Part shown: positions 11,650-23,161 of the stretch, one piece after another
Layout: each line of letters begins with the position of its first letter
Position numbering within the stretch: position 1 is the first letter of the stretch
Assembly (NCBI GenBank): GCA_036925085.1
Contig: JAUPFP010000095.1
Location: 312,501 to 376,500, forward strand
Length of the DNA: 64,000 nt
Source: Brachycybe producta
Lineage: Eukaryota > Arthropoda > Diplopoda > Playtdesmida > Andrognathidae
Reading direction: 5' to 3'
The notes under the pieces: model-generated
What the model saw: the letters and a program-made list of their open reading frames with translations, nothing else
Database searches by the model: none
What the model was told of the DNA's origin: nothing
Position numbers and translations under genes: made by a program

Positions 11650-12060
11650 AGGTGGCGCTGATCAAACGCCAAACTGAACAAATGCCATAACTGAAAAAAC
11701 GCCTTTGAACTGAATAAGCGTCAAACTAAATATACACCAAACTGAATAAGCGCCTAATTGAATAAATGCTAAACTGAATAAGCGCCTAATTGAACAAGCA
11801 CCAAACTGAATAAGCGCCTAATTGAACAAGCTCCAAACTGAATAAGCGCCTAATTGAACAAGCGCCAAACTGAACAAGCGCCAGTTTGGCCAAATGTCAA
11901 ACTGAATAATTACCAAACTAAATAAACGCCAATTGGAACAAACATCAAACTGAACAAATGCCAAACTGAATAAGCGCCAAACTAAATAAACACCAAACAG
12001 AATAAGCGCCAAACTGAACTGCTACATTTTTGACATTTGTTCCGTTTGGCATTTGTTTAT
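11650..12060. repeat. GCCAAACTGAATAA minisatellite-bearing foldback, copy 1
   Basis: The array starts AGGTGGCGCTGATCAAACGC and runs through about 20 degenerate 15-16-bp units of the type 'CGCCAAACTGAATAAG'. It ends with two units in inverted orientation (GTTCCGTTTGGCATTTG). The head sequence is shared with the array at 19979. Confidence 0.8.
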
Positions 12061-12243
12061 TGTCACATATATGTATTATATCGTTTATGACTGTCATTGA
12101 AAGAGTTTATTTAAAAAAAATCCTAAGCGGTAACATCATCTTATGATGTTTTGTGTTATGAATCTTATGATTCTCCTAACTTGTTATAAGTATTTTATTA
12201 CACGGTTGAATCAGTTGATAGACAGAACTTTGGAAACAATCGG

Positions 12244-12291
<48 letters not shown>
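12244..12291. repeat. AT microsatellite
   Basis: (AT)n of about 24 units. Confidence 0.9.
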
Positions 12292-12293
<2 letters not shown>

Positions 12294-12710
12294 CATTTCG
12301 ATATTGTTATCCGTATTTTTAATGACTTCAAGGATACACGTTGAGATGGATGAGAGATTGTTACAATCTTTTTATTTTAACTTAAGACTGAACAAAAAAA
12401 ATTGTTAGCTACAATTGAAAGAGTTTTATTCTTCATACAATTATTGTAGGCCTAGATATAGATGCAATAAAAGCAGCTCAGGGACAGTTAGTTTTTAGCA
12501 CCAGTGGTGGTTGTTTGGTTTGGTTGGTTCAACTTTGGTTGGTTGGTAGATCAGATGATGATGATGATGATTGTTTTGCAATGTTGCTCATATCCATCAT
12601 CAAGTGGTGGTACCAGGGGTTAGCTTTTTTTTTAGTTGACTCACACCATAAAGAGTCACTGAGTAGTTGTAGGCCTACTGCCAATGCATAGAGAGAGAGA
12701 GAGAGACTTA

Positions 12711-13013
12711 TACCTTGTACACATACACACATGAGTTAAATGAATTCAAATTAAATGTGTTTAGGTGAATTATACGGAATTCAGTTAAGGACACATGAAC
12801 CCAAATAAAAATTGACTTTATTATTAATATTTTAAATTGAAATACTAAATCAATACTTTGTCAATATATATATTATATTTAAGTATTAACTCAATATTTT
12901 CTGATTATTAACTGAATAAATTGAATTCGACATATCGGTTGTTTGTCCTTCATGGGGCTCTGTAGAACACGTTTATTAAATGCATTTAAATTATCAGGTG
13001 TGTGTACTTGGTA
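12711..13013 (+). mobile_element. TACC/GGTA family element, copy 2
   Basis: 303 bp, TACCTTGTACACATACACAC to GTGTGTGTACTTGGTA, flanked by TTA on both sides. The termini are inverted repeats of about 15 bp (TACCWWGTACACAC). A TWA duplication is what PIF/Harbinger elements make; the superfamily is inferred from that alone. Confidence 0.87.
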
Positions 13014-13239
13014 TTAGGGAAGAATATAAGAAATGGCCAGTGTTGATCGAAGTAATTTGCCAAAAGTAATGAATTACTGTAATTAAATTACTCTTTTTCA
13101 ACTAATGTCATACGTGACTGACTAGTTCTGATAATCGAAAGTTCATATAATCGAACTTCCATTAAAAAAATAATGGAGAAAAGTAAGAAGAAGAAAAACG
13201 ATTGCAAAGAAAAGTAGTAGTATTTCCATAAGAATAAGT

Positions 13240-13620
13240 AAAATCTAAAAGTGTTTTTTTCATGAGGTTATCTTTCAAAATAAACTATTTATGACAGTTT
13301 TGAAAAAAAAGGCGAAAATATTTTTTTCGTGAAATGTCAATGGAAAAACCTAAAAACGGAGGTCATTTTCAAAACTGAACTATAAAATGTTTTATTTTTT
13401 AAGATATTATTTCCATTAAAAACTTTTAACATAATCTTTTATAATTCTAGTTTTGAAAACAATTTGATTTTTTTTCAGTAATGTTTGTTTAAAAAAAAGA
13501 AAAGTTCGCTTAACGTTTTTGTGTCCAAATTTTACAAAAATAACGTCTATGGAGGATTAGCCACTGCAGTGGTGCCGTCTGGAGGGACAAAAGCAAAATA
13601 AATATCTATAAAACTACCTA
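13240..13620. mobile_element. TTAAGGTGGCTG-type element, right part only
   Basis: Matches the right two thirds of the element at 4501: ATAAAATGTTTTATTTTTTA, AGCCACTGCAGTGGTGCC, GACAAAAGCAAAATAAATAT. The left arm is missing, so this is a truncated copy. Confidence 0.7.
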
Positions 13621-14183
13621 AAGAAGATATTTTAAAATTATAAAATGTGATAAATTGTCTAAAGTAAAATATTTTCATCTATTTTTTTTGGCTTATCTCC
13701 AATTGATTTTAGACGTTTTTTCTCTCCGTGTTTTCAACTTTTGAGTCTCTTTTTATGATATTTGCATGAAAGACGCCTTCTAAGAAGAAGAAAAAAGTGT
13801 CTTTTTTGTTATCTTTTCTGGTTTATTTTTCCGCTTTTTTCTTTCCTTCTTCTGTTTATGAGTTTTTGAAGTCGGATTTGATGATGTGGCAGATCTTTTT
13901 TTCTTTCTTCTTTCTTAAAAGGTCCTCCTATATTTTATTAATAGGACTATTGATCTTCTTTCATCATCCCAATTCTATTATGGTTTGGTTTTTTTTATAG
14001 ATGTTACATACAATGTGATACACACACAGACAGTGACTCAAATAAACATCAATTTATCAATGATTTCTGGATTGGGGGGGGGTTGTTGTTGTTGTGTAGT
14101 TTGACCCACCAACACCTCCATCTTTTTCTCTTTACTATGGTTTCACTCACTGTGGAAACATATTAAAGTGAACAACATATTTG

Positions 14184-14390
14184 ACATGCAATTAGAAATC
14201 GGGACAAACAGATGTTGGCTCTGCCCTTTTTATGACGACTGGCAACTCTTAATTGGTTGGTTATGTAGTCTGACGTCACATGCTCCGCCCTTTTCAATGT
14301 CGAAAGACACAACAAACCAATTAGAAGTTGCCGGTCGTCATAAAAAGGGGCAGATCCAACTTCTGTTTGTCCCGATTTCTAATTGCCTGT
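14184..14390. mobile_element. ACAGGC-family foldback MITE, copy 4
   Basis: 207 bp, ends ACATGCAATTAG and CTAATTGCCTGT. Flanks CATATTTG and CATTTTTG form an imperfect duplication. The arms read GGGACAAACAGATGTTGGCT and a close complement. The core CCGCCC has decayed to CTGCCC on the left. Confidence 0.85.
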
Positions 14391-15190
14391 CATTTTTGTT
14401 GTTGTTGTTGATCTATTAATATTTGAAAGTCAAATCCAAATAATTCTACAAGAATTAAGGGACAAAATGTTCAGATTTTAAAGGAAAAACCAGAAATTTC
14501 AATTTTCAAAGAAAGGGGGAGTCTCATTCTCAGCAATTTGTTACCAAAGATTGGGGAAAAAAACAACAATTGTACCTGAAACGGGAATAAAAAAAAACAA
14601 GAGGCAAAAGTTGCATTGAATGTTTTTTCTATTATTAAATGATACGAAATTTGAATTTACATGTCAAGTTTTTTTTTTGAATGCCATCTTATTTTCTTTT
14701 ATCCGATTGGTTGTTTTTAGTAAACAACTTTAATAACTTATGAAACTAGTTGTAACACTAGTTTCTTGTGTGCTAAGGAAGTTTATTAAGAAGTTGCAGT
14801 CACAAGTCTTATCACAAATTAAATTGCACGTTCTATTGTGTTTAAAGCCCCCTATCACACTAGCAACTTTTAATGCAATTTGTGCAATTTGTGATTTGAC
14901 TTGCAACTAGATCTTCGTAATAAACTTGAATATCCCACATGAAACTAGTTTTACAATCTAGTTCCAAATCAAGTTTTCAAAACTTCCGTTTGTGTCCACA
15001 TTGTGGAAGCCATTAGGATCAGCTAACAGGAAGTTCATAAACCGGAAGTCATGAAACCGGAAATTCATTCAAAGCTTTGATGTCATTTCTGGCGGCATAC
15101 ATCCTGATTGGTAGTCTGTGAGAAAGTTTCATAAAAAAGTCTCTCAGAAGTTGTACGTGTGCAACTCAATGAAACTGAGTCTCAACACTA

Positions 15191-15931
15191 GTTGAAAAAG
15201 AATGTTATATCAAGTTGCAATGTCATATTGCAAGTTTTATTGTATCGAAGTTTCATCAGAATGATGCACCCAATCTCATCGTGCCACTCATTTTTCTGCA
15301 CCGCCAAGACACATCGACGTAACCAGAGCATGACGCACACACGCATGCGCACAAATGCCGCATTTATAGAATTATAGATTGTGTCCTCTTTTGATCTCTG
15401 TAAAATTTGAACACAAATCTGCAAGGACATGATTGCAACAACAAAAAAAGCTGACTATAAATGTGCCATAAAAGTGAGACTTTGTTACCCATTAGTACAG
15501 TAAGTGTCCATCGATGTTACAGATGTCTCTCTGATGCCACCACTCAATTTACAAGTGTTATTGTTGATCCCTCCTTCTCTCATTCTTCTTTTGAGTGTAG
15601 TGCAACAAAGTGGAAATTACTTTGTAATTTTGTATCAATTTCCTATATAAAACCAACAAGTGTCGTCGTCGTCGTCTTTTTTTGCGATTTTAGTCTAAAC
15701 CCTACAATAGGATAAAGAAGAGGCTAATAGATAGAGAGCACTTTAATGAAAATGCTCATTTCTATATCTATAGAAAACATGACTCTTTAAAGAGAGATCA
15801 TAGTTTCAAATTGACATCTAATTGGACCCATTTCATCAGTTTATAATTTAGTTGTGTCCTTCTCACATTAGTTTCACTGTAACACAATTGTTTATTTAAT
15901 GTGACAAATTTCGTGTTTGTTTACATAGAAG
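15191..15931. other. no gene recognised
   Basis: Unique-looking sequence with ORFs of 60-84 codons but no splice-consistent coding exon. A CACACTAGCAACTT-type word at 14853 and CAACACTAGTTG at 15183 hint at an old element just upstream. Confidence 0.4.
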
Positions 15932-16215
15932 AAATAAGAGAGAGAGAGAGAAAGAAATGGAGACAGGGGAAAAGAATGAATGAAAGAGAGAACGAGGGAA
16001 ATAAGGAAAGAGTGAATCGAAGAAAACGAGGGAAAGAAGGAAAGAGAGAGAGAAGGGAAAGAGTGAATGGAAGAGAACGAGGGAAAGAGTGAATGGAAGA
16101 AAACGAGGGAAAGAAAGAGAGAGAGGGAGAGAAGGGAAAGAGTGATTGGAAGAGAAAGTGTACTGAGAAACCGAGGGAAAGATGGATCGAAGGAAATAGA
16201 GAAAGGAATGAGAGA
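15932..16215. repeat. GA-rich degenerate tandem repeat
   Basis: Degenerate units of the form GAAAGAGTGAATGGAAGA and GAACGAGGGAAA. Purine-only over long runs, which explains open frames on both strands. Confidence 0.85.
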
Positions 16216-17188
16216 GAACGAAGGAAAGAAAATGAAAGTGAAAGTCAAAGGATAGGCTTAGAATTAGAAGCCAAGGAGGATAAGTGACATTTTTTTTATG
16301 AGAAATGGAGCTAAGTAGCACATTTTGTCAATGAAATGATAAAAGAATTTGGTGAACAATAAGAGAAATAAATGGAAGAAGAAAAAAAACCTGCTCATTT
16401 CTGCTTTAATAGCGTCAAAGTGTAAAACTATGACATTGATATATCTATGGATGTTTCTTGCATTGAACTCAATTTACTGAGAAACATTACTTTTATCCAC
16501 TTATTCCTGTTGACATCTAAATATGGCGGCGTTTCAATTTGGGTTGAGGTTTTTTTCTCTTGATTTTAGTGAGTTTTTTTTTTATATTTTCATCTTAAGA
16601 TGAGGGCAGATCCTTATATATTTTTATTTCATTATTATGGTCATCCCACGCTTCTCTTTTTTATTATTATTTGTTAAGTTGTAACATGTGGGATTAAGTT
16701 TCTCCTTCTTTTTAACCCCCATTTTAACTTTTTTTTTTATCTAAATTTCTTCTTCTTCTTCTTCACCTGCAACTTCTTTTATTCTTTACCTGTATTTACT
16801 AATAAGGAAGTTTTCTTCTCCCTTTTTTTTCCTCTCTTTCAATCTCCATTCGCCTTTTACGTCATTCTTTTCTCTTTCTCTCCTTTCCTCCATCAAATAA
16901 AAACCCACCTTTTCCCTCTCTCTCTTTCTTCCTCTCCCTCTCTCACTCTTTCTACTTTCCAAGCCGTCCCTCTCTTGTTATTTTTCTTCTTTATTTATGG
17001 CGGCGCTTCCTTCTTTCCTTTTTACAAGAAGTCGATCTATTGTTCTTTTCTCTCGCTCTCTCTGGCGTTGCTAAGCAACCGGCAACAAAAATCACCTGGT
17101 CAAGAAGTAGACACTTGGCGCCATGTTTTACGCCATACTTTTAATACCCCCTAACATTTTTTTTATCCTATTTTCAGCTACTGTATTA

Positions 17189-17829
17189 TGTTACAGCCAA
17201 ATTGAAAAATCAGCCAATGTGCAAATTTATTTGACAATTTGCAAAACTTAATTTTACCTGGTCATTTCTACACATTGACTAGCGTATAAGGCAATTTGCA
17301 AAATATGTATTACAAATTCGAATGGGAAATATAATGACTAAATAAGTATTAAGATCAAATACAATGCAAATAAGAAATCTAAAAATGTACTAATTGTTTT
17401 TTTTATAATTTATGCAATTTGTGCAAATAAAAAAAAACTCCAAAAAAAACTGCTAAAATACTCAAGAAAAAGAACAATTAATTCAATGTCTCTGAAGTAA
17501 TTACGTAAGAAACTAAATAACTACAATTATCGCGAAAAGTAATGTTCAGAAAATGGAAAATCAAAACGATTTCGTTTAAGAATTCCTTTGTATAATTTTT
17601 TTTCTAATCAAAAATTTTTTTTTAAAAAAAAATAAATACATTTAAGTGAAATTCTGCGACTAATATGCAAATTGTCAAACAAAAAATAGGCATTTTATTC
17701 AAACTTTTGGTCTTAATTTTGTGAATTACATATACAAACAATATACTAGACAGTGTGTAGAAATGCACTTGTCAAGATTAACTTGTGAATTTGCACAATG
17801 ACTGATTTTTTTCACTTCGACAAGTAACC
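17189..17829. mobile_element. TGTTAC-type longer relative
   Basis: 641 bp, flanked by TA (17187-17188, 17830-17831). Ends TGTTACAGCCAAATTGAAAA and a diverged complement finishing AAGTAACC. Near both ends are ATCAGCCAATGTGCAAAT-like words. The interior (17330-17730) is AT-rich without an open frame. It could be a less-deleted derivative of the short TGTTAC MITEs. Confidence 0.6.
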
Positions 17830-18108
17830 TATAGTAGCATAGTTCGTGGATGGAGAGAAAGAAAGGAGGGTGAGAGAGAAAGAGAGGATAAGGATGGAGG
17901 GAGGGAGGGGGGATAGATAGGTAGAAAGAGAGATGATTTTATGATGATGGGAACATCTTTCTAAATCACCTGCTTTTTTTTCTATCATTTCTAGAAAACC
18001 CCTTTTTTTTCTCTCTTTTCTCATTATAATTCCCATTATAGATTGCACAGTTCAGTTGTCAACTTGTCCATATTTGGAATCCAATATCTCTTCTAAAAGA
18101 TCTCAAAA

Positions 18109-18112
<4 letters not shown>

Positions 18113-18178
<66 letters not shown>
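18113..18178. repeat. AT microsatellite
   Basis: (AT)n of about 33 units, the longest pure dinucleotide run here. Confidence 0.9.
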
Positions 18179-18182
<4 letters not shown>

Positions 18183-18858
18183 AAAAAGATCAAGCTTCCA
18201 ATGGAAGAGCTATTGGCAGATGAAAGTTTCTGCGTCATTAAGTTTTGCCTCCACGAAAAAAAAAAACTGCATTAGAAATTAGAGAATCATCAAATAAGAG
18301 AGAGAAAAAACAACCTAATAGAGAAGGTAAAATATTGTATACAATGAAGGAAATAGTACGTGGTGGTACAGAACCAAAATTGAACAAGAAAATGAATGTG
18401 TTTCTCATAATGAGACCACCTTATATAAATTAGATACACCTCCTTAAAAGAATAGAGAGAGAGAGATAGATAGATAGCTAGAGAGAAAGAGAAAGCAAGA
18501 GCTAGATAGGGAGAGAGAGGGAGAGAGTGAAACCTGCAAAAACCCACTAATACAACATCATTTGCAACAAAGTGATTTGCTTTCTCTTTGTAAAAAGAAA
18601 AGGAAGGCGGACGAGAAAAGTAAAGAAGTCTAGGGAAAAACACAAAATATTATGACATCCTTGGAGGAGGAGGAGGAGGAGGAGGATGATGATGTCATTA
18701 ATGTCGTCATTCTTAGGTTAGGCTGATCTTCATAGGTGCTGCTGATGCTTATTATTAATGAATGCATCATTTTTCTCGTATCAATCCGTTTATGGAAGTT
18801 GAACTACGTGTAATTATTCAAAATCTAATAATAACCATCATCTCAAGAGACATTAAAA

Positions 18859-19154
18859 CAAGCATGTCAAACTCAGGCTAACACGGGCCAAATAAACAAG
18901 GTCTAAGTTTATGTGGGCCGCAAAAAACTTCAATTTTTATAGAAACGTAGGTTTATTTCATAAAGAACAAAGACAATAGATTGTTACTTTAGAAAAATGT
19001 AATAAGGGCAGCACAAAATGAGAATTATATTTCAAAGGTGAGAAAAAGTAGCGAATGGATGGGAAAAAAGGTAGTAAATCTATAAAAGTAGTACTGTTAT
19101 AATGGCTGGGCCACCAAAGATATTCGTTGTGGGCCGCAAAGTTTGACATGCTTG
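18859..19154. mobile_element. hAT-type non-autonomous transposon
   Basis: 296 bp, CAAGCATGTCAAACTCAGGC to GCAAAGTTTGACATGCTTG. Perfect 8-bp duplication CATTAAAA at 18851-18858 and 19155-19162. The GTCAAACTC..GGGCC layout next to the tips with an 8-bp duplication is typical of hAT elements. No coding capacity. Confidence 0.88.
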
Positions 19155-19417
19155 CATTAAAAGGTTTTTTTTTTTACAAATTCTGGTTATTTTGCGTTTC
19201 AAAAGAGCAATTATTAAGGAGAAATAGAAAGTGTTAGAAAGTAGAATTGGTAGTTGATCCACTTAAAAGTGGTTTTTAAGTAATATATTATTCTTGATGA
19301 TTGTTAAGTCAAAGATAATGCTAAACTCATGGAATTTTGATACGTAGTTTCATCTTAAAGTTGGTGAGTTTAGCACTAGCTTTGACTTAAAAAAACATTA
19401 AGAAGAATACGACCCTA

Positions 19418-19600
19418 ACGTGCCTCTCTCGAACTCTTGTGATTATGTTGTCTTTCAGGTGCCAAATGTAGAGAAACTTGAATGTGTTTTAAAAACTAGA
19501 AGGGTTGCTCAATCACTTAAGGATATTTTCACGTTAATATCTTTTTAAAATAAGTTTGTTATGTGAGTTGAAGGGTTAATGAAAATCAGTGGCATAACTA
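19418..19600. mobile_element. 'CTAGTTTCTAAA' element, left half
   Basis: GCCTCTCTCGAACTCTTGTG, TCTTTCAGGTGCCAAATG, TTTTAAAAACTAGAAGGGTT and TATTTTCACGTTAATATC. The mirror arm is absent. It is followed within 60 bp by the ACAGGC copy at 19660. Confidence 0.65.
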
Positions 19601-19659
19601 AGTTTGGTTGCGCCCCCTGCTGCTTAAAACATTGCACCCTCAAAATGTACCTTCCAAAC

Positions 19660-19865
19660 ACAGGCATTTAGAAATCGGGACTAACACAAGTTGGCTCCGC
19701 CCTTTTTATAACGACAGGCAACTTCTAATTGGTTGGTTATGTAGTCTGACGTCACATGCTCCGCCCTTTTCAACGTCGAACCACACAACAAACCAATTAG
19801 AAGTTCCCGGTCGTCATAAAAAGGGCGGAGCCAACTTGTGTCCGTCCCGATTTCTAAATGCCTGT
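19660..19865. mobile_element. ACAGGC-family foldback MITE, copy 5
   Basis: 206 bp, ends ACAGGCATTTAGAAATCGGG and complement. Perfect 9-bp duplication CTTCCAAAC at 19651-19659 and 19866-19874. The arms before CCGCCC carry ACACAAGTTGGCT on both sides. Confidence 0.92.
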
Positions 19866-19978
19866 CTTCCAAACCTCCTGCGCCCCTCCCTCTTGCAGTC
19901 GCTGAGGCTGTGTGTCCCCAGTTATGGCCCCTAATGAAAATAGTGACATTGAACGCACAGCATCACTGACTACATGAC

Positions 19979-20188
19979 CGGTGGCGCTGATCAAGCGCCA
20001 AATTGAACAAGCGCCAAATTGAACAGGCGCCAAATTGAATAAGCGCCAAATTGAACAAACGCCAATCTGAACTGACGCCAAACTGAATAAACGCCAAATG
20101 GAAGAAACGCCAAACTGAATAAAAGCCAAAAATTTGGCGGTTATTCAGTTTGGCGTTTGTTCCATTTGGCGCTTATTCAGTCGCCCCA
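19979..20188. repeat. GCCAAACTGAATAA minisatellite-bearing foldback, copy 2
   Basis: Starts CGGTGGCGCTGATCAAGCGC, then about 8 units of 'GCCAAATTGAACAAGC' type, a turn at AAAATTTGG, and inverted units TTATTCAGTTTGGCG and TTCCATTTGGCG. Same head and same unit as the array at 11650, with fewer repeats. Confidence 0.8.
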
Positions 20189-20781
20189 CATGACCATTGT
20201 ATTCGGATACAAGTGGCTGTGTCCGACGAAGATGTTGTCAAGTCGCTGGCTCTGTATATACGAGGCTTAAATAAAAGTTTCTCAACAATTTTCTCATAAA
20301 TCGAACTAAGAAGGAACTAGGATGGTCATGTTGTTGAGAACTGTGCTTAATCAGGTTTCTGGTTGAATTATTTAAATGAAGGTGGTGCTGGTGGCTCCAT
20401 CACGCAGCAGCAACAACAACCATCACCAATCAGAAAAATCGAATAGAGAACGTATTGTGTGGCTCATTTAATTAATCCTACCCAGTAATATTAAGTTGAC
20501 ATTGTACATATGGTTTCAAAGTGATGGATGTTTAAAATGGGAGAGAGGGGGGGGGGGGAGAAGTCAGTTTTAGGCCTAAACGCCCTTTTTATTATTCATT
20601 TGGTGTCCACTTAGAAGAAACGCATTTCTTTTAGTGTGTTTTTTTCTCCCTTCCGTCCTTCCTACCTGAAAATGCACCTACTTTTCCTGCTGCCTCCTCC
20701 TCCTCCTCCTCCTCTCCTTCTTGGAAAGCAGAAGAAATAAGGCAATTGGGATGTATAAAGGGGGGGGGGGCAGGTGTGGTT

Positions 20782-20795
20782 GTTGTCATGGCAAC
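20782..20795. promoter_or_regulatory. X-box-like palindrome (RFX site)
   Basis: GTTGTCATGGCAAC in unique sequence after a G run. Confidence 0.5.
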
Positions 20796-21124
20796 GGGTT
20801 TTCTGTGCACTTTATACACAACTCTCTTCACGAGAGTGTGTTTAGTTACCTGAGTAACCAGCTGCCAGTCATTGTTAGTTCTTCTGTAGCCTCTAAAGCA
20901 TTGTTCACGTCTACAGGTAGATTATAATCTATACTCTCTCTCTCTCTCTCTGTTGTATATTGAGTGTATGGAGCCGGGTTTCTCAACCTTATAGGTCAGG
21001 TGTGCCAATGATTTTGAATGCGCATCATCGTGAAAAATGAAGACGTTAAATTCTTAAGCATCATTTTTAAAATAAATTTTAATATAATACATTTTTTTTT
21101 TATAAAAAATTAATATATTTTTTA

Positions 21125-21645
21125 ATTTAATGTGGTTTTAAATTGTAAACCCCCCTCGAATTCTCATTATTCTGTCATTCAGGAGCAAAATTAAGAGAAA
21201 GTTGAATTTATTTTAGAAACTTTTAAAATGAACGTTTTTCTCTTGTCAGTTCAAAAATGGCCCAACTTTAATCAAACATTTATTTTTAATATTTGTCTAT
21301 AAAAAGTTAATTTTGAAAAATATCATTATCTTTCTAGTTTTTAACACACTTTCTAGTCGTATTTTTGTTATTAACATGCTGCATTTCCGAGTTAAGTAAT
21401 TACTGTAATTGTATGGAAATAGTAATTTTTAAATTGATACATTATTGCAGAGATTTAAAGATAATTTTAAAGTTTAGTTTGTTTGAAAGTAGTTGCAAAT
21501 TTAAAAAAAATGACATTTTAAATAATAGAATATTTTTATATTTTTTAGTGATTGAGCTACCTTTCTAGTTTCTAAAACACTTTTCAAAGTGGTTTCTCTT
21601 AATTTTGCTTCTGAAAGACAGCAATTAATCAAGGTTCAAGGGCCT
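21125..21645. mobile_element. 'CTAGTTTCTAAA' element, expanded copy
   Basis: GTGGTTTTAAATTGTAAACC and CTCGAATTCTCATTATTCTG at the left; GAGCTACCTTTCTAGTTTCT and CTTCTGAAAGACAGCAATTA at the right. Extra AT-rich text at 21350-21540 separates an inner arm (TTTCTAGTTTTTAACACACT) from the outer right arm. Confidence 0.65.
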
Positions 21646-21786
21646 TTTGTTTATGCATTAAAAACCACCTTGTTAGAGAGAGAGAGAGAGAGCAGCGTTT
21701 TTCTACCTGTGTGTAATTGAAAATAACAATGGACCCAATCAATTTTACAAACATTTTATTTCTGTCGAAATTTATTTCATTTCTTT

Positions 21787-21789
<3 letters not shown>

Positions 21790-21841
<52 letters not shown>
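21790..21841. repeat. AAT trinucleotide repeat
   Basis: About 17 TAA/AAT units. Confidence 0.9.
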
Positions 21842-21844
<3 letters not shown>

Positions 21845-22106
21845 TGATGATGATGGTTAGTTGGGGGGAGAAACTATTTTCGTACGGAAAAAAGAGAAAC
21901 CAATAAACAATAAATTCTTATAAAACCCTTTCCTTTTTTTTTTTTGGCAATTTCAGGTTTGGTTTTTTTCATATCAAGGATTTTGTTGTCATTTTTGATG
22001 ACGTTTTCTTCTTCTTCTTTGACACGAATGATAATAGAGAGAGAGAGAGAGAAATACGTTACCATGGAGATAATAATAAATAGATTTTCTCTCTATCTGT
22101 CTATAA

Positions 22107-22111
<5 letters not shown>

Positions 22112-22168
<57 letters not shown>
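22112..22168. repeat. CT microsatellite
   Basis: (CT)n followed by CT-rich degenerate sequence to 22275. Confidence 0.9.
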
Positions 22169-22172
<4 letters not shown>

Positions 22173-22904
22173 CCTTCCTTCTCTTCTCTTTCTCTGATTC
22201 TCTTTATCTCTGTCTCTCAATATCTCTCTGTCTCATTCTTTCTCATATTCTATCTCTCTCTCTCTCTTTCTGTTGCATTTTTGCTTATTTTTTGACTTGG
22301 ATTTTTGTCAACTGGTTTTTTTTATCTGAGGGAGTTAGTAATTTTTTTTTTCTTCTCCTTCGTATAATAAATATATTGTAACAACGGATGTGAATGAATT
22401 TCTAAAATATATCGGAACCGGAAACACGGCATGTTGCGTGTAAAAGCTGTATAGCTGATCATTGGCCCTTGTCGAGCTGCTGCTTCATTTGCATAATATC
22501 ACTTTTATACAAATATTACATATCTCTGAAGAAGGAGAAAAAGGGGAACCCAAAAAAAAACTAGTCTGGGTGATGATGACAATAGTTCTCCCCTTCCCCC
22601 CCCCCCCCCCTTCCCCTTGTCCCTCACAATTTTTTTCTACTTTGGTGTGGGTATCAAGAAGGGTTTTTTATGAGATTTACAGGTAACTCTTGAGGGTGAG
22701 GTACCACTCCCAGAAGTTAAAAGAACCCTTACTTCTATTCAGTCTTTGAGAAAGGGGTGTGTAGGAAGTTTTTTTGGGGGCGGAGGGGGTTTGGGTTAAA
22801 AGTCTACTCATGCAAACATAAAAAACTAGAACTTTGGTTTATTCTACTTTTTAAAACTAACTTGAAACAAAAAATTGAAAAGGATGTTACAAACTAGAAT
22901 AGTA

Positions 22905-23161
22905 CAGTGGAAACCGGCTAACAAAAAAAAAGAATAACACGAAAAATGAGACCGCTAGAAACCGCTTAATACAAATTTGAAAGGAACTGAAATATTTTTT
23001 TCGTGTTAAACGAGTTTTGTAATAAAATGCTATTTTAAAGGTCTGTTTTCGTGTTAAACAGTTTTTACTGTATTAACAATTTGATCTCTTAGAAAATAGC
23101 ATGCAATTTATTTTTAACACGAAATTCTAAATGTAACAAGGTTCCGGTTTCTTTTCCACTG
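22905..23161. mobile_element. CAGTGG pogo/mariner-like MITE
   Basis: 257 bp, TA|CAGTGGAAACCGGCTAAC to TCCGGTTTCTTTTCCACTG|TA. Short terminal repeats and TA duplication fit the Tc1/mariner-pogo group. Inside are repeated AACACGAA/TTCGTGTTAAAC words. It sits inside sequence of the 'CTAGTTTCTAAA' type (GTTACAAACTAGAATAG). Confidence 0.8.

Noticed and set aside
15892-16321. 118-141 codon ORFs on the minus strand and Glu/Arg ORFs on the plus strand
   Set aside because: Purine-rich tandem repeat with no independent coding evidence.
2055-17080. Further X-box-like words at 2057, 17065 and 22058
   Set aside because: They are 13-mers or have one broken half site, so they were not counted with the seven good sites.
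19608-20129. ORFs of 63-108 codons around 19.6-20.1 kb
   Set aside because: They overlap the ACAGGC element and the GCCAAACTGAATAA array; repeated 'FGVCSIWRLF' peptide is array translation.
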